DNA of 54,655 nt from Pseudomonas sp. QTF5 (GCF_000512695.2 NZ_AZRW02000044.1:1-54655); one strand, 5' to 3'. Numbered from the stretch's first letter, positions 40,796 to 50,102 are shown. A program made the numbers and translations. The notes: a model not told the origin generated them from the letters alone.

Positions 40796-42067
40796 ATGAC
40801 GCAGAACGATTCGGGCAACGATTACCCCCTCAGCGAAGTCCCGATGCATGCCCGCAAGGGACTTGCCTCCACCGCCATGGTGCTACTGGGTTTTACCTTC
40901 TTCACCGCGACCATGTTTGCCGGCGGCAAGCTCGGAGTGGCGTTCAGTTTCGGCGAGATGATGGCGGTGATTATCGTCGGCAATCTGCTGCTGGGGATCT
41001 ATGCCGCAGGGCTGGGCTACATCGCTTTCAAAAGCGGCCTCAACTCGGTGCTGATGGGACGTTTCTGCTTTGGTGAAGTGGGCAGCAAACTCAGCGACCT
41101 GATCCTCGGTTTCACCCAGATTGGCTGGTATGCCTGGGGCACCGCGACTGCAGCTGTGGTGCTGGGCAAGTATTTCGAACTAAGCGAGGGCATCATTCTG
41201 GGCCTGATGGTGTTGTTCGGCCTGGGCTTCTGCGCCACGGCATACATCGGCTATCGCGGGCTGGAGATTCTGTCGTACATCGCCGTGCCAGCCATGATGT
41301 TGCTGCTGATGCTGTCGATGTGGGTCGCGACAGTAAAGGTCGGCGGTCTCGAGGGCTTGCTTGCGGTGGTGCCGACAGGAACGCTGGATTGGTCGACCGC
41401 TATTACGCTGGTGTTCGGCACGTTCGTCAGCGGTGCGACGCAAGCAACCAACTGGACACGCTTTTCCCGTTCGGCGCGGGTGGCGGTGCTGGCGAGCCTG
41501 ATCGGCTTCTTCGTCGGCAACGGTCTGATGGTGTTGATCGGTGCCTACGGCGCCATCGTCTATCAGCAACCGGACGTGGTCGAAGTGCTGCTGTTGCAAG
41601 GCTTCGCCATGGCCGCGATGGCGATGTTGCTGCTCAACATCTGGAGCACCCAGGACAACACCATCTACAACTTCGCCGTCGCTGGCTGCAACCTGCTGCG
41701 CACCGGTCGGCGCAAAACCGTGACCCTGGCTGGCGCGGTGATCGGCACGTTGCTGGCGCTGCTGGGCATGTACGACATGCTGGTGCCTTACCTGATTCTG
41801 CTGGGCACGGTGATTCCGCCGATTGGCGGAGTGATCATGGCCGACTTTTTCTTCCGCTATCGTGGCCGCTACCCGCGCCTGGCCGACACACAGTTGCCCG
41901 CGTTCAACTGGCCGGGTCTGAGCGCTTACGCGGTCGGCACGGTCGCGGCATTCAGTTCGCCGTGGGTCGCACCGCTGGTAGGGATTGCCGCAGCCGCGCT
42001 AACGTATGTGTTATTGACCGGGGTACTGGGTGCCCGTACCGCCGACGCACCACTACAAGATCTCTAA
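40796..42067 (+). CDS. codB: Cytosine permease (NCS1 family)
   Basis: 423-residue, 12-helix inner-membrane protein. NCS1 blocks include LLGFTFFTATMFAGGKLG at the N-terminus, ILGFTQIGWYAWGTATAAVV, ATNWTRFSRSARVAVLASLI and LNIWSTQDNTIYNFAVAGCN. It resembles E. coli CodB and lies just before codA, so cytosine uptake is the probable role; broader purine or pyrimidine transport is possible. The codA ATG follows 13 bp after its stop, behind its own AAGGA site. Confidence 0.92.
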   Translation: MTQNDSGNDYPLSEVPMHARKGLASTAMVLLGFTFFTATMFAGGKLGVAFSFGEMMAVIIVGNLLLGIYAAGLGYIAFKSGLNSVLMGRFCFGEVGSKLSDLILGFTQIGWYAWGTATAAVVLGKYFELSEGIILGLMVLFGLGFCATAYIGYRGLEILSYIAVPAMMLLLMLSMWVATVKVGGLEGLLAVVPTGTLDWSTAITLVFGTFVSGATQATNWTRFSRSARVAVLASLIGFFVGNGLMVLIGAYGAIVYQQPDVVEVLLLQGFAMAAMAMLLLNIWSTQDNTIYNFAVAGCNLLRTGRRKTVTLAGAVIGTLLALLGMYDMLVPYLILLGTVIPPIGGVIMADFFFRYRGRYPRLADTQLPAFNWPGLSAYAVGTVAAFSSPWVAPLVGIAAAALTYVLLTGVLGARTADAPLQDL

Positions 42068-42080
42068 AAGGATTCGCCTG

Positions 42081-43328
42081 ATGCATATCATCAACGCCCG
42101 CCTGCGCAACCAAGAAGGCCTGCATGAGTTGCACCTGGAAAACGGCCTGATACACACCATCGCCCGGCAAACCGAAGCCCCGTCACTGGGGCCTGATGAC
42201 CTGGACGCCGGCGGCAATCTGGTGGTGCCGCCCTTCGTCGAGCCGCACATTCACCTCGATGCCACCCTGACCGCTGGCGAGCCACGCTGGAACATGAGCG
42301 GCACGCTGTTCGAAGGCATTGAGTGCTGGGGCGAGCGCAAGGCGACCATCACCCAGGAAGACACCAAGACCCGCGCCAAGAAGACCATCCAGACCCTCGC
42401 CGCCCACGGCATCCAGCATGTGCGGACCCATGTCGATGTCACTGACCCGGAACTGACCGCGCTCAAGGCGATGCTTGAAGTCCGCGAGGAAAGCCGTCAT
42501 CTGATCGACCTGCAAATCGTCGCGTTCCCTCAGGAAGGCATCGAGTCGTACCGCAACGGCCGAGAGCTGATGGAAGAAGCGATCCGCCTGGGCGCCGATG
42601 TGGTCGGGGGCATTCCGCATTTCGAATATACCCGCGATCAGGGCGTGAGCTCGGTGAAGTTCCTTATGGACCTGGCCGAGCGCACCGGTTGTCTGGTGGA
42701 CGTGCATTGCGACGAAACCGACGACCCGCATTCACGCTTCCTTGAAGTGCTCGCCGAAGAGGCCCGCAGCCGCGACATGGGTTCACGCGTCACCGCCAGC
42801 CACACCACGGCCATGGGCTCCTACGACAACGCCTACTGCGCCAAACTCTTTCGGCTGCTTGGGCATTCGGGGATCAGTTTTGTCTCCTGCCCGACCGAAA
42901 GCATTCACCTGCAAGGACGCTTCGATAACTTCCCGAAACGCCGTGGCGTGACCCGGGTGAATGAGTTGCTCGAAGCGGGGATGAATGTGTGCTTCGGCCA
43001 GGATTCGATCGTCGATCCGTGGTATCCGTTGGGCAACGGCAATATCCTGCGGGTGCTCGAGGCCGGTTTGCACATCTGCCATATGCTTGGTTATCGCAAT
43101 CTGCAAAGTGCGCTGGATTTGGTCACCGACAACAGCGCCAAGGCCATGAACCTGGGTGATCGCTATGGGCTGGAACAGGGGCGACCGGCGAATCTGCTGA
43201 TTCTGTCGGCGGACAGCGATTACGAGGTGATTCGCAGCCAGGGGTTGCCGCTGTATTCGGTTCGCGATGGCAAGGTGTTGATGAAGCGGCAGATGCCGGT
43301 GGTGGAGTTTTGCAGCGATCTGAGCTGA
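42081..43328 (+). CDS. codA: Cytosine deaminase
   Basis: 415 residues, an amidohydrolase. Metal ligands are in EPHIHLDATLTAGEPRWN (HxH) and LVDVHCDETDDPHSRFLE. Catalytic and substrate residues follow in VTASHTTAMGSYDNAYC and the Asp in CFGQDSIVDPWYPLGNGN. It deaminates cytosine to uracil and ammonia for pyrimidine salvage, using cytosine imported by the codB product from the gene just upstream. The start at 42081 (MHIINARLRN) has AAGGA upstream. Confidence 0.95.
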   Translation: MHIINARLRNQEGLHELHLENGLIHTIARQTEAPSLGPDDLDAGGNLVVPPFVEPHIHLDATLTAGEPRWNMSGTLFEGIECWGERKATITQEDTKTRAKKTIQTLAAHGIQHVRTHVDVTDPELTALKAMLEVREESRHLIDLQIVAFPQEGIESYRNGRELMEEAIRLGADVVGGIPHFEYTRDQGVSSVKFLMDLAERTGCLVDVHCDETDDPHSRFLEVLAEEARSRDMGSRVTASHTTAMGSYDNAYCAKLFRLLGHSGISFVSCPTESIHLQGRFDNFPKRRGVTRVNELLEAGMNVCFGQDSIVDPWYPLGNGNILRVLEAGLHICHMLGYRNLQSALDLVTDNSAKAMNLGDRYGLEQGRPANLLILSADSDYEVIRSQGLPLYSVRDGKVLMKRQMPVVEFCSDLS

Positions 43329-43350
43329 GGTTCAGGTTGTTTGGACTGAC

Positions 43351-43449
43351 GCCTTCGCGAGCAAGCCCGCTCCCACATTGGATTGCAGTCGCTCACAAAT
43401 AGTGTGTCCACTGAAGATCCAATGTGGGAGCGGGCTTGCTCGCGAATGC
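43351..43449. repeat. Outward-facing REP arm pair
   Basis: GCCTTCGCGAGCAAGCCCGC (from 43351) and GTGGGAGCGGGCTTGCTCGC (from 43423) are tail-to-tail. The stem extends inward through CACATTGGATT and GATCCAATGTG. It lies between the convergent codA and DapF-like genes. Confidence 0.8.
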
Positions 43450-43459
43450 AATCTGGAAA

Positions 43460-44452
43460 TCACCCCATCAACCGCGCCGTACCAAACAACCTCACCCGAC
43501 TCAACTCACCATCCAATTCTTCCAGCAAAATCGGCGCCGTGCCGCCAGGCATGGCCACCGTCACCTCCCCGGCTGCCACCCACCCCACCCGCCACGCCGC
43601 GCAAGCCACCGCACTGGCGCTGGTGCCCGACGAGGCGGTCGGCCCTTCGCCGCGTTCGAACACCCGCGCAACGATTCGCCCCTCGGATTCAAGCATCGCC
43701 CATTGCAGGTTCACCCCTGCCACACACGGCTGCCCTGCCCCGGTGGGCATGGCGTAAGCGATGCGGGTCAATCCGTCGGCCAACCCCGGTTCGCGCATCT
43801 GCGCGTTACTCGGCAACGCATCGGCGTCGGTCACCAACGTCACGCAGTGGGGATTACCGATTCGCACGAACTGGCTGCGACTCCAGGCAGGATCGAGCAC
43901 CGACAATGGACGTACTTGACTGACTTCGCGCCCCTTCAACGTCACGGGTTCAACGCCTTGCGCGCCCACCGCTTCAGGCCCGAACGATGGCTGTCCAAGG
44001 TCCAGCCAGAACCCTTGCACGCCATCGATTTCAGCGGGTTTCACTGAAGTCTCCACCGGCGAAACCGCATCGCTCTTGTCGTGATGAACCCGCAGCGGAC
44101 AGGCCTCTTCCTTCGGCATCAGCCCTTGTTCGCTAAGGGCTTGGGAAAAAATCGTCAGGCCATTGCCACTGCGCTCGGCCAGGGTGCCGTCGGTGTTGAC
44201 GATCAGCAGGTCAAAAGGCGGCGACGATTGAAACGGCCCCACCAGCAGACCATCACAGCAATGCGCCTTGCTGCCGGGCGGTTGTGAACCGGGAGCCCAG
44301 CCGCAGAACGTCTCTATGGCCGACGACGCCCAGGCCTCACGGGTTTGCGCGGCATGGCCGGCCAGTTCAGGCAATTCGATACCGCTACCGCGCACGTTGT
44401 CCGGCGTCACGACCGCGTAGATATTGCCTCGAGCATCGTACATCCGCGTCAT
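43460..44452 (-). CDS. DapF-like epimerase family protein without catalytic cysteines
   Basis: 330 residues aligned over its length with diaminopimelate epimerase: MYDARGNIYAVVTP, VNTDGTLAERSGNGLTIFSQ, RIGNPHCVTLVTD and RVFERGEGPTASSGTSASAV. In DapF the two half-site motifs are CGNG and ACGSG with a thiolate Cys each; here both are Ser (Ser95 and Ser275). DapF uses these two cysteines as the acid/base pair, so normal epimerase chemistry seems lost; another isomerase or dehydratase reaction, or a non-catalytic role, is possible. The start at 44452 has GAGAGGGGG upstream. It is divergent from an MFS gene; the two might form one functional unit. Confidence 0.82.
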   Translation of the reverse strand: MTRMYDARGNIYAVVTPDNVRGSGIELPELAGHAAQTREAWASSAIETFCGWAPGSQPPGSKAHCCDGLLVGPFQSSPPFDLLIVNTDGTLAERSGNGLTIFSQALSEQGLMPKEEACPLRVHHDKSDAVSPVETSVKPAEIDGVQGFWLDLGQPSFGPEAVGAQGVEPVTLKGREVSQVRPLSVLDPAWSRSQFVRIGNPHCVTLVTDADALPSNAQMREPGLADGLTRIAYAMPTGAGQPCVAGVNLQWAMLESEGRIVARVFERGEGPTASSGTSASAVACAAWRVGWVAAGEVTVAMPGGTAPILLEELDGELSRVRLFGTARLMG

Positions 44453-44621
44453 GGCGCCCCCTCTCTGTGAACAATTGATGCGTCGACGATATCGCGAAAC
44501 AGCGGCTGGCTGTGCAAGGATGTCACCCTGCCTGACTGCGACCCGCCCGGACGAGGTGATCGAACCCTTTGCGGTTGTTCACTGTCCCTTGGGGACGCGA
44601 CGTTTTTTGCCAAGGATCGAT

Positions 44622-45773
44622 ATGACCAACCTCAACACCCAAGCCTCCTTCGTCCCCGGACGTCTGGAGCAGATGTCCACCCGCATCGCCTTTTTCATCG
44701 CCGGCTTCGGCATCGCGGCCTGGGCGCCGCTGGTGCCTTACGCCAAGGCGCGGGCCGGGCTGGATGAAGGAACCCTCGGGCTGTTGCTGCTGTGTCTGGG
44801 GGTGGGTTCGATTCTGGCGATGCCCATGGCCGGGATTCTGGCTACGCGCTTCGGCTGCCGTCGGGTGTTGAGCGGCGGGACCTTGTTGATCTGTGCGGCG
44901 CTGCCGCTGTTGGCGACGGTGTCTTCGATTCCGGCGTTGATCGCCGCGTTGTTCATGTTCGGCGCGGGCCTGGGCACGGTGGATTCGACGGTGAACCTGC
45001 AAGCGGTGATCGTCGAGCGGGCCAGTGGCAAGACCATGATGTCGGGGTTTCATGGGTTGTTCAGCCTTGGCGGGATCGTAGGCGCGGCGGGTGTCAGCGC
45101 GCTGCTCGGCTTCGGGATGTCGCCGCTGGGGGCGATGCTGGTGGTGATCGTGCTACTGGTGGTGGCGTTGCTCAAGGCCGCGCCGCATCTGTTGCCCTAC
45201 GGCAGCGAAAGCTCCGGCCCGGCGTTTGCCGTACCGCATGGCATCGTGCTGTTTATCGGCGGGATGTGTTTCATCGTGTTTTTGGCCGAAGGCGCGGCGC
45301 TCGACTGGAGCGCGGTGTTCCTGGCCCAGGAGCGCGGGATCGACACGGCGTATGCGGGGCTGGGTTATGCGGCGTTTGCGTTGACCATGACCGTCGGGCG
45401 TTTGACCGGCGATGCGATTGTCCGGCGCCTCGGTGCGACACGAGTGATTGTGTTTGGTGGCCTGACGGCCGCGGCGGGCCTGGCGCTGGCGACGTTTGCA
45501 CCGAGCTGGGAAGCGGCACTGGTGGGGTATGCGCTGCTGGGCGCTGGCTGTTCGAACATCGTGCCGGTGCTCTATACCGCCGTGGGCAAACAGACCGTCA
45601 TGCCGGAGAGCATTGCCGTACCGGCCATTACCACCCTGGGTTATGCAGGGATTCTCGCCGGGCCTGCGGTGATCGGCTTTATCGCCCATGGCAGCAGTTT
45701 GAGTTTTGCCTTTGGGTTGATGGCGGTGTTGCTAGTGGCTGTGGCGATTGGCGGGAAGGTGTTGAAAGTTTAA
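44622..45773 (+). CDS. MFS transporter, YbjJ-like
   Basis: 383-residue, about 12-helix inner-membrane protein. MFS features include GIAAWAPLVPYAKARAGLDE in the first loop, GILATRFGCRRVLSGG with the A-motif basic turn, and GAGLGTVDSTVNLQAVIVER. It resembles E. coli YbjJ, whose substrate is not known. The start at 44622 (MTNLNTQ) has CAAGGA upstream. The divergent neighbour is the DapF-like gene, so they share the 169-bp regulatory region 44453-44621. Confidence 0.85.
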   Translation: MTNLNTQASFVPGRLEQMSTRIAFFIAGFGIAAWAPLVPYAKARAGLDEGTLGLLLLCLGVGSILAMPMAGILATRFGCRRVLSGGTLLICAALPLLATVSSIPALIAALFMFGAGLGTVDSTVNLQAVIVERASGKTMMSGFHGLFSLGGIVGAAGVSALLGFGMSPLGAMLVVIVLLVVALLKAAPHLLPYGSESSGPAFAVPHGIVLFIGGMCFIVFLAEGAALDWSAVFLAQERGIDTAYAGLGYAAFALTMTVGRLTGDAIVRRLGATRVIVFGGLTAAAGLALATFAPSWEAALVGYALLGAGCSNIVPVLYTAVGKQTVMPESIAVPAITTLGYAGILAGPAVIGFIAHGSSLSFAFGLMAVLLVAVAIGGKVLKV

Positions 45774-45781
45774 AAGCATCG

Positions 45782-46005
45782 CGAGCAGGCTCGCTCCCAC
45801 AAGGAACTTCAGCGAACACAGCATTTGTGTACGGCGCAGATCCAATGTGGGAGCGGGCTTGCTCGCGAAAGCGTGGTGTCAGGCGACGGCATTATCGACT
45901 GGAGGTCAGTCTTCGCGAGCAAGCCCGCTCCCACAAGGATCTGCAGCGAACACAGCATTTGTGTACGACGCAGATCCAATGTGGGAGCGAGGCTTGCCCG
46001 CGAAT
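45782..46005. repeat. Tandemly duplicated REPIN block
   Basis: A REP arm, a 46-bp spacer (45801-45846), a full 88-bp REPIN (45847-45934), a second copy of the spacer (45935-45980) and another REP arm. The two spacers agree in 43 of 46 bases and contain ACACAGCATTTGTGT, itself a small dyad. The unit repeats with a 134-bp period. It fills the 249-bp gap between the convergent MFS and fecA genes. Confidence 0.9.
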
Positions 46006-46022
46006 GAATCCACCTCGGTCGA

Positions 46023-48455
46023 TCAGAACCCGACACTGGCCTGCACAAAGAACGTACGCGGTGCGCCGACGTACATCCCCGAGTTGTTGTCGCTGGAGCG
46101 GGTGAAGTACTGTTTGTCGAAAATGTTCTTCACCCCTGCGCCGACTTTCAGGTTCGACAGTTGCGAGCCGAAATCATAACCGCCACGCACGTTCCAGGTG
46201 ACGTAACCCGGGATGTCGCCGTACTGGCCGTCCGCGCTGCCTTCAGTGATGTAGTTGCCGCTGAAACTGCCATCGGCGTTCACCGCAGTGCCCGGCGAGC
46301 GCTGTTTGGACTGGGCAAAGGCATCGAGGTTGTAGGTCCAGCGGTTGATGTCGTAACGCAGGCCGGCAGTCGCCACCTGACGCGAGTAGAACGGTAAGTC
46401 ACGGCCCTTGAAGCCTGGAATCTCGCCTTCATAAACGGCGCGGGTGTAGGTGAAACCGGCGTTGGCGGTCAGGCCGTCGAGCCGTGGGTCCAGCGCCGCC
46501 ATGTCGTAATGCACCGAAGCTTCAAGGCCCTGGTGCGTGGTGGCGCCGAGGTTGGTCCAGCCCACATCGTTACTGATGTATTGCAATTCTTTATCGAAGT
46601 CGATGTAGAACAGCGTCACTTCCCCGCCCCACACGTCATCGTTATAGCGCGTACCAATTTCGTAGGTCTTGGCCTTTTCCGGGTTCAGGCCATTGGCGGT
46701 GTTGTCACCCGAACCACCCTGACCGAGCTGGAAATATTGCAGACTGCCGAACGAGGTTTCGTAGTTGGCGAACAGCTTCCAGGCCTCGGACATGTGATAC
46801 ATCACGCTCAGGGCCGGCAGCGGTTCGTTGCTGTCGATGCTGCGGCGTTTTTCCTGCACAGGTTTGCCGGCGGTGTCGAGAACCGGTCTGTCGTGCCACT
46901 CGGTGCTGATGCTTTCAAAACGGATGCCGGGTGTCACGGTCCAGTTGCCGACGTCGATCTTGTCATCGATGTAAATGGCGTGGGCTTCGGTGCCCCCGGT
47001 GCGATCCTGGAACACATGACCATCGGAGGTTTTGGTGACCACCGGCTGATTATTCACCAGCGCCAGACGGCTCGCCTCTTCATGCATGCCTTCTTTCAGG
47101 TAGCGATAACCGACGCTGGCTTCCTGAGTGGTCGGGCCCAGATCGAACACATGGGACACACGTGGTTCGATGCCGAAGGTGTAGTAAGTACGCGGATAGG
47201 AACTGAGGGTTCTCTGGTCGCGAGCGGCGATGGTGCTGCCACGGAAACTGTCGGAATAGTAGGTCAGCACTTCGGCCTGGGTGCGGTCGTCGATCTGCCG
47301 AATCCATTTGAAGGACACGTCCTTGCGGCGGCCGCTGAAATTGTCATGGTCGCGGTCGGACTGGAACGGATCGGCGTCGTACTGCTTCTGTGTCAGGCCG
47401 CCGGGCATGTCGGCGCTGGCGTCGTAGTAATGGAAATTGAGGCTGAAATCATCCTGATCGGTGGGCGCCCAATGGGTCTTGAGGATCACGTCGTCGATGT
47501 CATTGCTGTTGTTGCTTTTGCGATAACCGTTGCCGTTCACGCCGGAATACAACAGCGCCACGCCCATGCCGTTATCGGCGGTGCCACCGAGAAACGCGGT
47601 GTCGATGTGTTTCCAGCCACCGCGCTGGGTGGTTTCCAGGGTGGTGCCGATTTCACCGGTGGCTTTCTCCGGAATCGCGCGGGTGACGAAGTTGATCACA
47701 CCACCGACGTTCTGCGGCCCATAACGCACGGAACCGGCGCCACGCACCACGTCGATGCTGTCGAGGTTGCCGGAGGAAATCGGTGCCATGGACAGCTGCG
47801 GTTGCCCATAAGGGGCGAAGGCGGCCGGCACACCGTCGATCAGCACGGTGGAGCGTGGCGACAGGCGCGAGGTCAGGCCGCGCACGCCGACGTTCAGGGA
47901 AATATCGCTGCCGCCGGTGCCGTTGGCGTCCTGCACTTGCACGCCGGGTACACGACGCAGCACGTCACCAACGTTCATGGCGCCCTGCTCCACCATGGCT
48001 TCACGACGGATCACCGTGCGCGCGCCAGGATGGTTTTGCACCACGGCAGCATCGGCATCACCGAGCCAGTCGCCAACCACTTTGATGTCGGTCACGCCCA
48101 ACTCCAGCGGACCGTTGGCGGCGGAAGTCGGGGCTGGCATCAGGGTCACCGAGCCTTCGTCGATCTGATATTCCAGACCGCTGCCTTGCAGCAATTGGCG
48201 CAAAGCCTGTTCCGGGGAGAGATTACCGTCCACCGCCGGGGCCTGTTTGCCGGCCACCAGTTCCGGGCTGAAAAAAACCTGCAACGAGGTTTGCTGACCC
48301 AGCTGACTCAAGGCCTGACCCAGCGGTTGCGCCTGAATATGAATGGCATCGGCAGCGAACGCCTGGGGCAGCGCCGAGCTGACCGCCAGGGCAAGAGCGA
48401 GGGGCAGCCAGGATGTTTTGTTATTTTTAGCGGTGGTTTTCTTCACGTCGAACAT
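46023..48455 (-). CDS. fecA: TonB-dependent ferric citrate receptor
   Basis: 810 residues. The signal peptide (LALAVSSALPQAFA) is followed by an STN signalling domain (HIQAQPLGQALSQLGQQTSL), which binds the periplasmic part of FecR. The VVGDWLGDADAAVVQNHPGA region and the plug (DVLRRVPGVQV, GVRGLTSRLSPRSTVLIDGV) match E. coli FecA closely. The outer-membrane barrel ends in VQASVGF. It imports ferric dicitrate using TonB and signals to FecR. It is the last gene of fecI-fecR-fecA; the 88-bp gap before it should hold a FecI-type promoter. It is followed by the REPIN block. Confidence 0.95.
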   Translation of the reverse strand: MFDVKKTTAKNNKTSWLPLALALAVSSALPQAFAADAIHIQAQPLGQALSQLGQQTSLQVFFSPELVAGKQAPAVDGNLSPEQALRQLLQGSGLEYQIDEGSVTLMPAPTSAANGPLELGVTDIKVVGDWLGDADAAVVQNHPGARTVIRREAMVEQGAMNVGDVLRRVPGVQVQDANGTGGSDISLNVGVRGLTSRLSPRSTVLIDGVPAAFAPYGQPQLSMAPISSGNLDSIDVVRGAGSVRYGPQNVGGVINFVTRAIPEKATGEIGTTLETTQRGGWKHIDTAFLGGTADNGMGVALLYSGVNGNGYRKSNNSNDIDDVILKTHWAPTDQDDFSLNFHYYDASADMPGGLTQKQYDADPFQSDRDHDNFSGRRKDVSFKWIRQIDDRTQAEVLTYYSDSFRGSTIAARDQRTLSSYPRTYYTFGIEPRVSHVFDLGPTTQEASVGYRYLKEGMHEEASRLALVNNQPVVTKTSDGHVFQDRTGGTEAHAIYIDDKIDVGNWTVTPGIRFESISTEWHDRPVLDTAGKPVQEKRRSIDSNEPLPALSVMYHMSEAWKLFANYETSFGSLQYFQLGQGGSGDNTANGLNPEKAKTYEIGTRYNDDVWGGEVTLFYIDFDKELQYISNDVGWTNLGATTHQGLEASVHYDMAALDPRLDGLTANAGFTYTRAVYEGEIPGFKGRDLPFYSRQVATAGLRYDINRWTYNLDAFAQSKQRSPGTAVNADGSFSGNYITEGSADGQYGDIPGYVTWNVRGGYDFGSQLSNLKVGAGVKNIFDKQYFTRSSDNNSGMYVGAPRTFFVQASVGF

Positions 48456-48543
48456 TGTCCTGTGGATCGCAAGAGTGTGCGGCTGTTAATGCAAACCAGT
48501 TGCAGTTGGACAAGAAGACGAAGAACTCGAAAAAAACCTGAAT

Positions 48544-49518
48544 CTATCGGGCAATTATTTCCTGACTGCCGTCATCGAGGGTCCGAATGGCCACCGGCAG
48601 AATGCTCGGCAAGGCCTTGAGCAGTGCGTCGGTGTTGTCGGATTTGAACACGCTGGTCAGGCGCAGACTGCCCACTTTGGCGCTGCCGACCGTCAGCGGT
48701 TTTTCCCGATAGCGCGACACTTCTTCGGCCACTTCGCTGAGGCTGGCGTTGTTGAACACCAGTTTGCCGCTGCGCCACGCGGTCAGTTCTGCAGGGTTGA
48801 CCGTATAGGCGGCGGCCACCTTCCCCAAGGCATCGACGCGAGTGCCGAGGCCGGCGGTGAGGCTGACGAAATCGGCGCCGTTACCTTGAACCTTGACCGT
48901 GCCCTGCTCTACGACGACCCGGGTTTCAGTGCTGTCGCGACGCACGTCGAAACGGGTGCCGGTAACCGTGACCTTGCCGCTGCCCGCCTCGACCACAAAC
49001 GGTCGGCTGCTGTCATGCTCCACGCTGAACATCGCCTCGCCTTGCGTCAACTCGATGCCGCGACGATCTTTTTCATAGCGCACCTGCACCCGGCTGCGGC
49101 TATTCATATCGATCACCGAACCGTCCGGCAACGCCACATGACGACGTTCGCCAAGGGCCGTGGAATATTCAGCCGTGTAGGTCGCCGGATGATTCAAGCC
49201 ACTGAACAACCCCAGGCCGAGCGCCACCGACAACACACTGGCGGCCACCGCGTAACGCACCAGCGGATGACGTGTGCGGCGTGCCGGCGGAGTTTCGCAC
49301 AAGGCGTGCAAACGCTTGGCAGGTAGCAGATCGGCCGCCGCCCACAGGCTCTGCAGCATTTGATATTCGTCGCGATGCTGAGGGTGTTCGTCCAGCCAGA
49401 TCTCAAAGCCTCGCTGTTCTTCGGCGTTGACGACAGGTTCCTGCAAACGCACAAACCACCGCGCCGCGTCGTCGCGAACTGTCGTTTGCCCGCACGCACA
49501 ATCACGAGTATCCATCAT
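48544..49518 (-). CDS. fecR: FecR-family anti-sigma/signal transducer
   Basis: 324 residues. The N-terminal cytoplasmic part (WFVRLQEPVVNAEEQRGFEI, then WLDEHPQHRDEYQ) is the sigma-factor-binding domain. A single helix (about 88-108, AVAASVLSVALGLGLFSG) crosses the membrane. The periplasmic FecR domain includes YSTALGERRHVALPDGSVID and LTQGEAMFSVEHDSSRPFVV, and the C-terminal secretin/STN-like part binds the FecA signalling domain. It transmits the occupied-receptor signal to FecI. The start at 49518 has AGGA six bases upstream. Confidence 0.95.
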   Translation of the reverse strand: MMDTRDCACGQTTVRDDAARWFVRLQEPVVNAEEQRGFEIWLDEHPQHRDEYQMLQSLWAAADLLPAKRLHALCETPPARRTRHPLVRYAVAASVLSVALGLGLFSGLNHPATYTAEYSTALGERRHVALPDGSVIDMNSRSRVQVRYEKDRRGIELTQGEAMFSVEHDSSRPFVVEAGSGKVTVTGTRFDVRRDSTETRVVVEQGTVKVQGNGADFVSLTAGLGTRVDALGKVAAAYTVNPAELTAWRSGKLVFNNASLSEVAEEVSRYREKPLTVGSAKVGSLRLTSVFKSDNTDALLKALPSILPVAIRTLDDGSQEIIAR

Positions 49519-49574
49519 GGAAAGTCCTGTTTGGCTGGGGATGAGACCGGCGATCTTTTCGGGGCCGCGGCGAA

Positions 49575-50075
49575 TCATGGTTGTAACCCGTCCAGGCGAT
49601 CACGCAAATGCCGCAGGGTGCGGATCATATACTTTTCCACCATGTTCTTGGACAGCCCCAGGCGTTCGGCGATTTCGGCCTGGGTCAGGCCTTCGATCTT
49701 CTGCCAGACAAATACCTTGCGACAGTTGACCGGCAGCTCGGTGAGCGCCCGTTCGATGGAATCCGCCAACTGGATCGCATGCATGAAATGCTCCGGGTCG
49801 CCGGACGACGACACACTGTGATCGATCGCCTCGGACTCCATGGCGCCCCGCCGATCCTCACGCCGATAACCGTCCACCGCAATGTTGCGCGCGGTCTGGT
49901 GCAAATACGCCCGAGGTTGTTGCACCCCCGCCGAATCGGACTCGAGCACCCGCACGAAGGTGTCGTGGGCCAGGTCCTCGGCCTGCTGACGATTTCTCAG
50001 ACGACGGGTCCAGGTGCCGATCAACTCTTCGTAATGCTCGAAAAAGCCGGGTCTGCGGGGCAGCTTGGGGGTCAT
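49575..50075 (-). CDS. fecI: ECF sigma factor FecI
   Basis: 166 residues. Region 2 includes TRRLRNRQQAEDLAHDTFVR and PRAYLHQTARNIAVDGYRRE; region 4 has ALTELPVNCRKVFVWQKIEG and LTQAEIAERLGLSKNMVEKY, the helix-turn-helix for the -35 element. It directs RNA polymerase to the fecA promoter once FecR signals. The start at 50075 (MTPKLPRRP) has a weak ribosome site. The gene lies 56 bp before fecR. A Fur-box-like sequence lies about 30 bp upstream, as expected for an iron-repressed sigma gene. Confidence 0.95.
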   Translation of the reverse strand: MTPKLPRRPGFFEHYEELIGTWTRRLRNRQQAEDLAHDTFVRVLESDSAGVQQPRAYLHQTARNIAVDGYRREDRRGAMESEAIDHSVSSSGDPEHFMHAIQLADSIERALTELPVNCRKVFVWQKIEGLTQAEIAERLGLSKNMVEKYMIRTLRHLRDRLDGLQP

Positions 50076-50102
50076 TGCGGTGTGCTGTGGGGAGGAGGCG
50101 CG

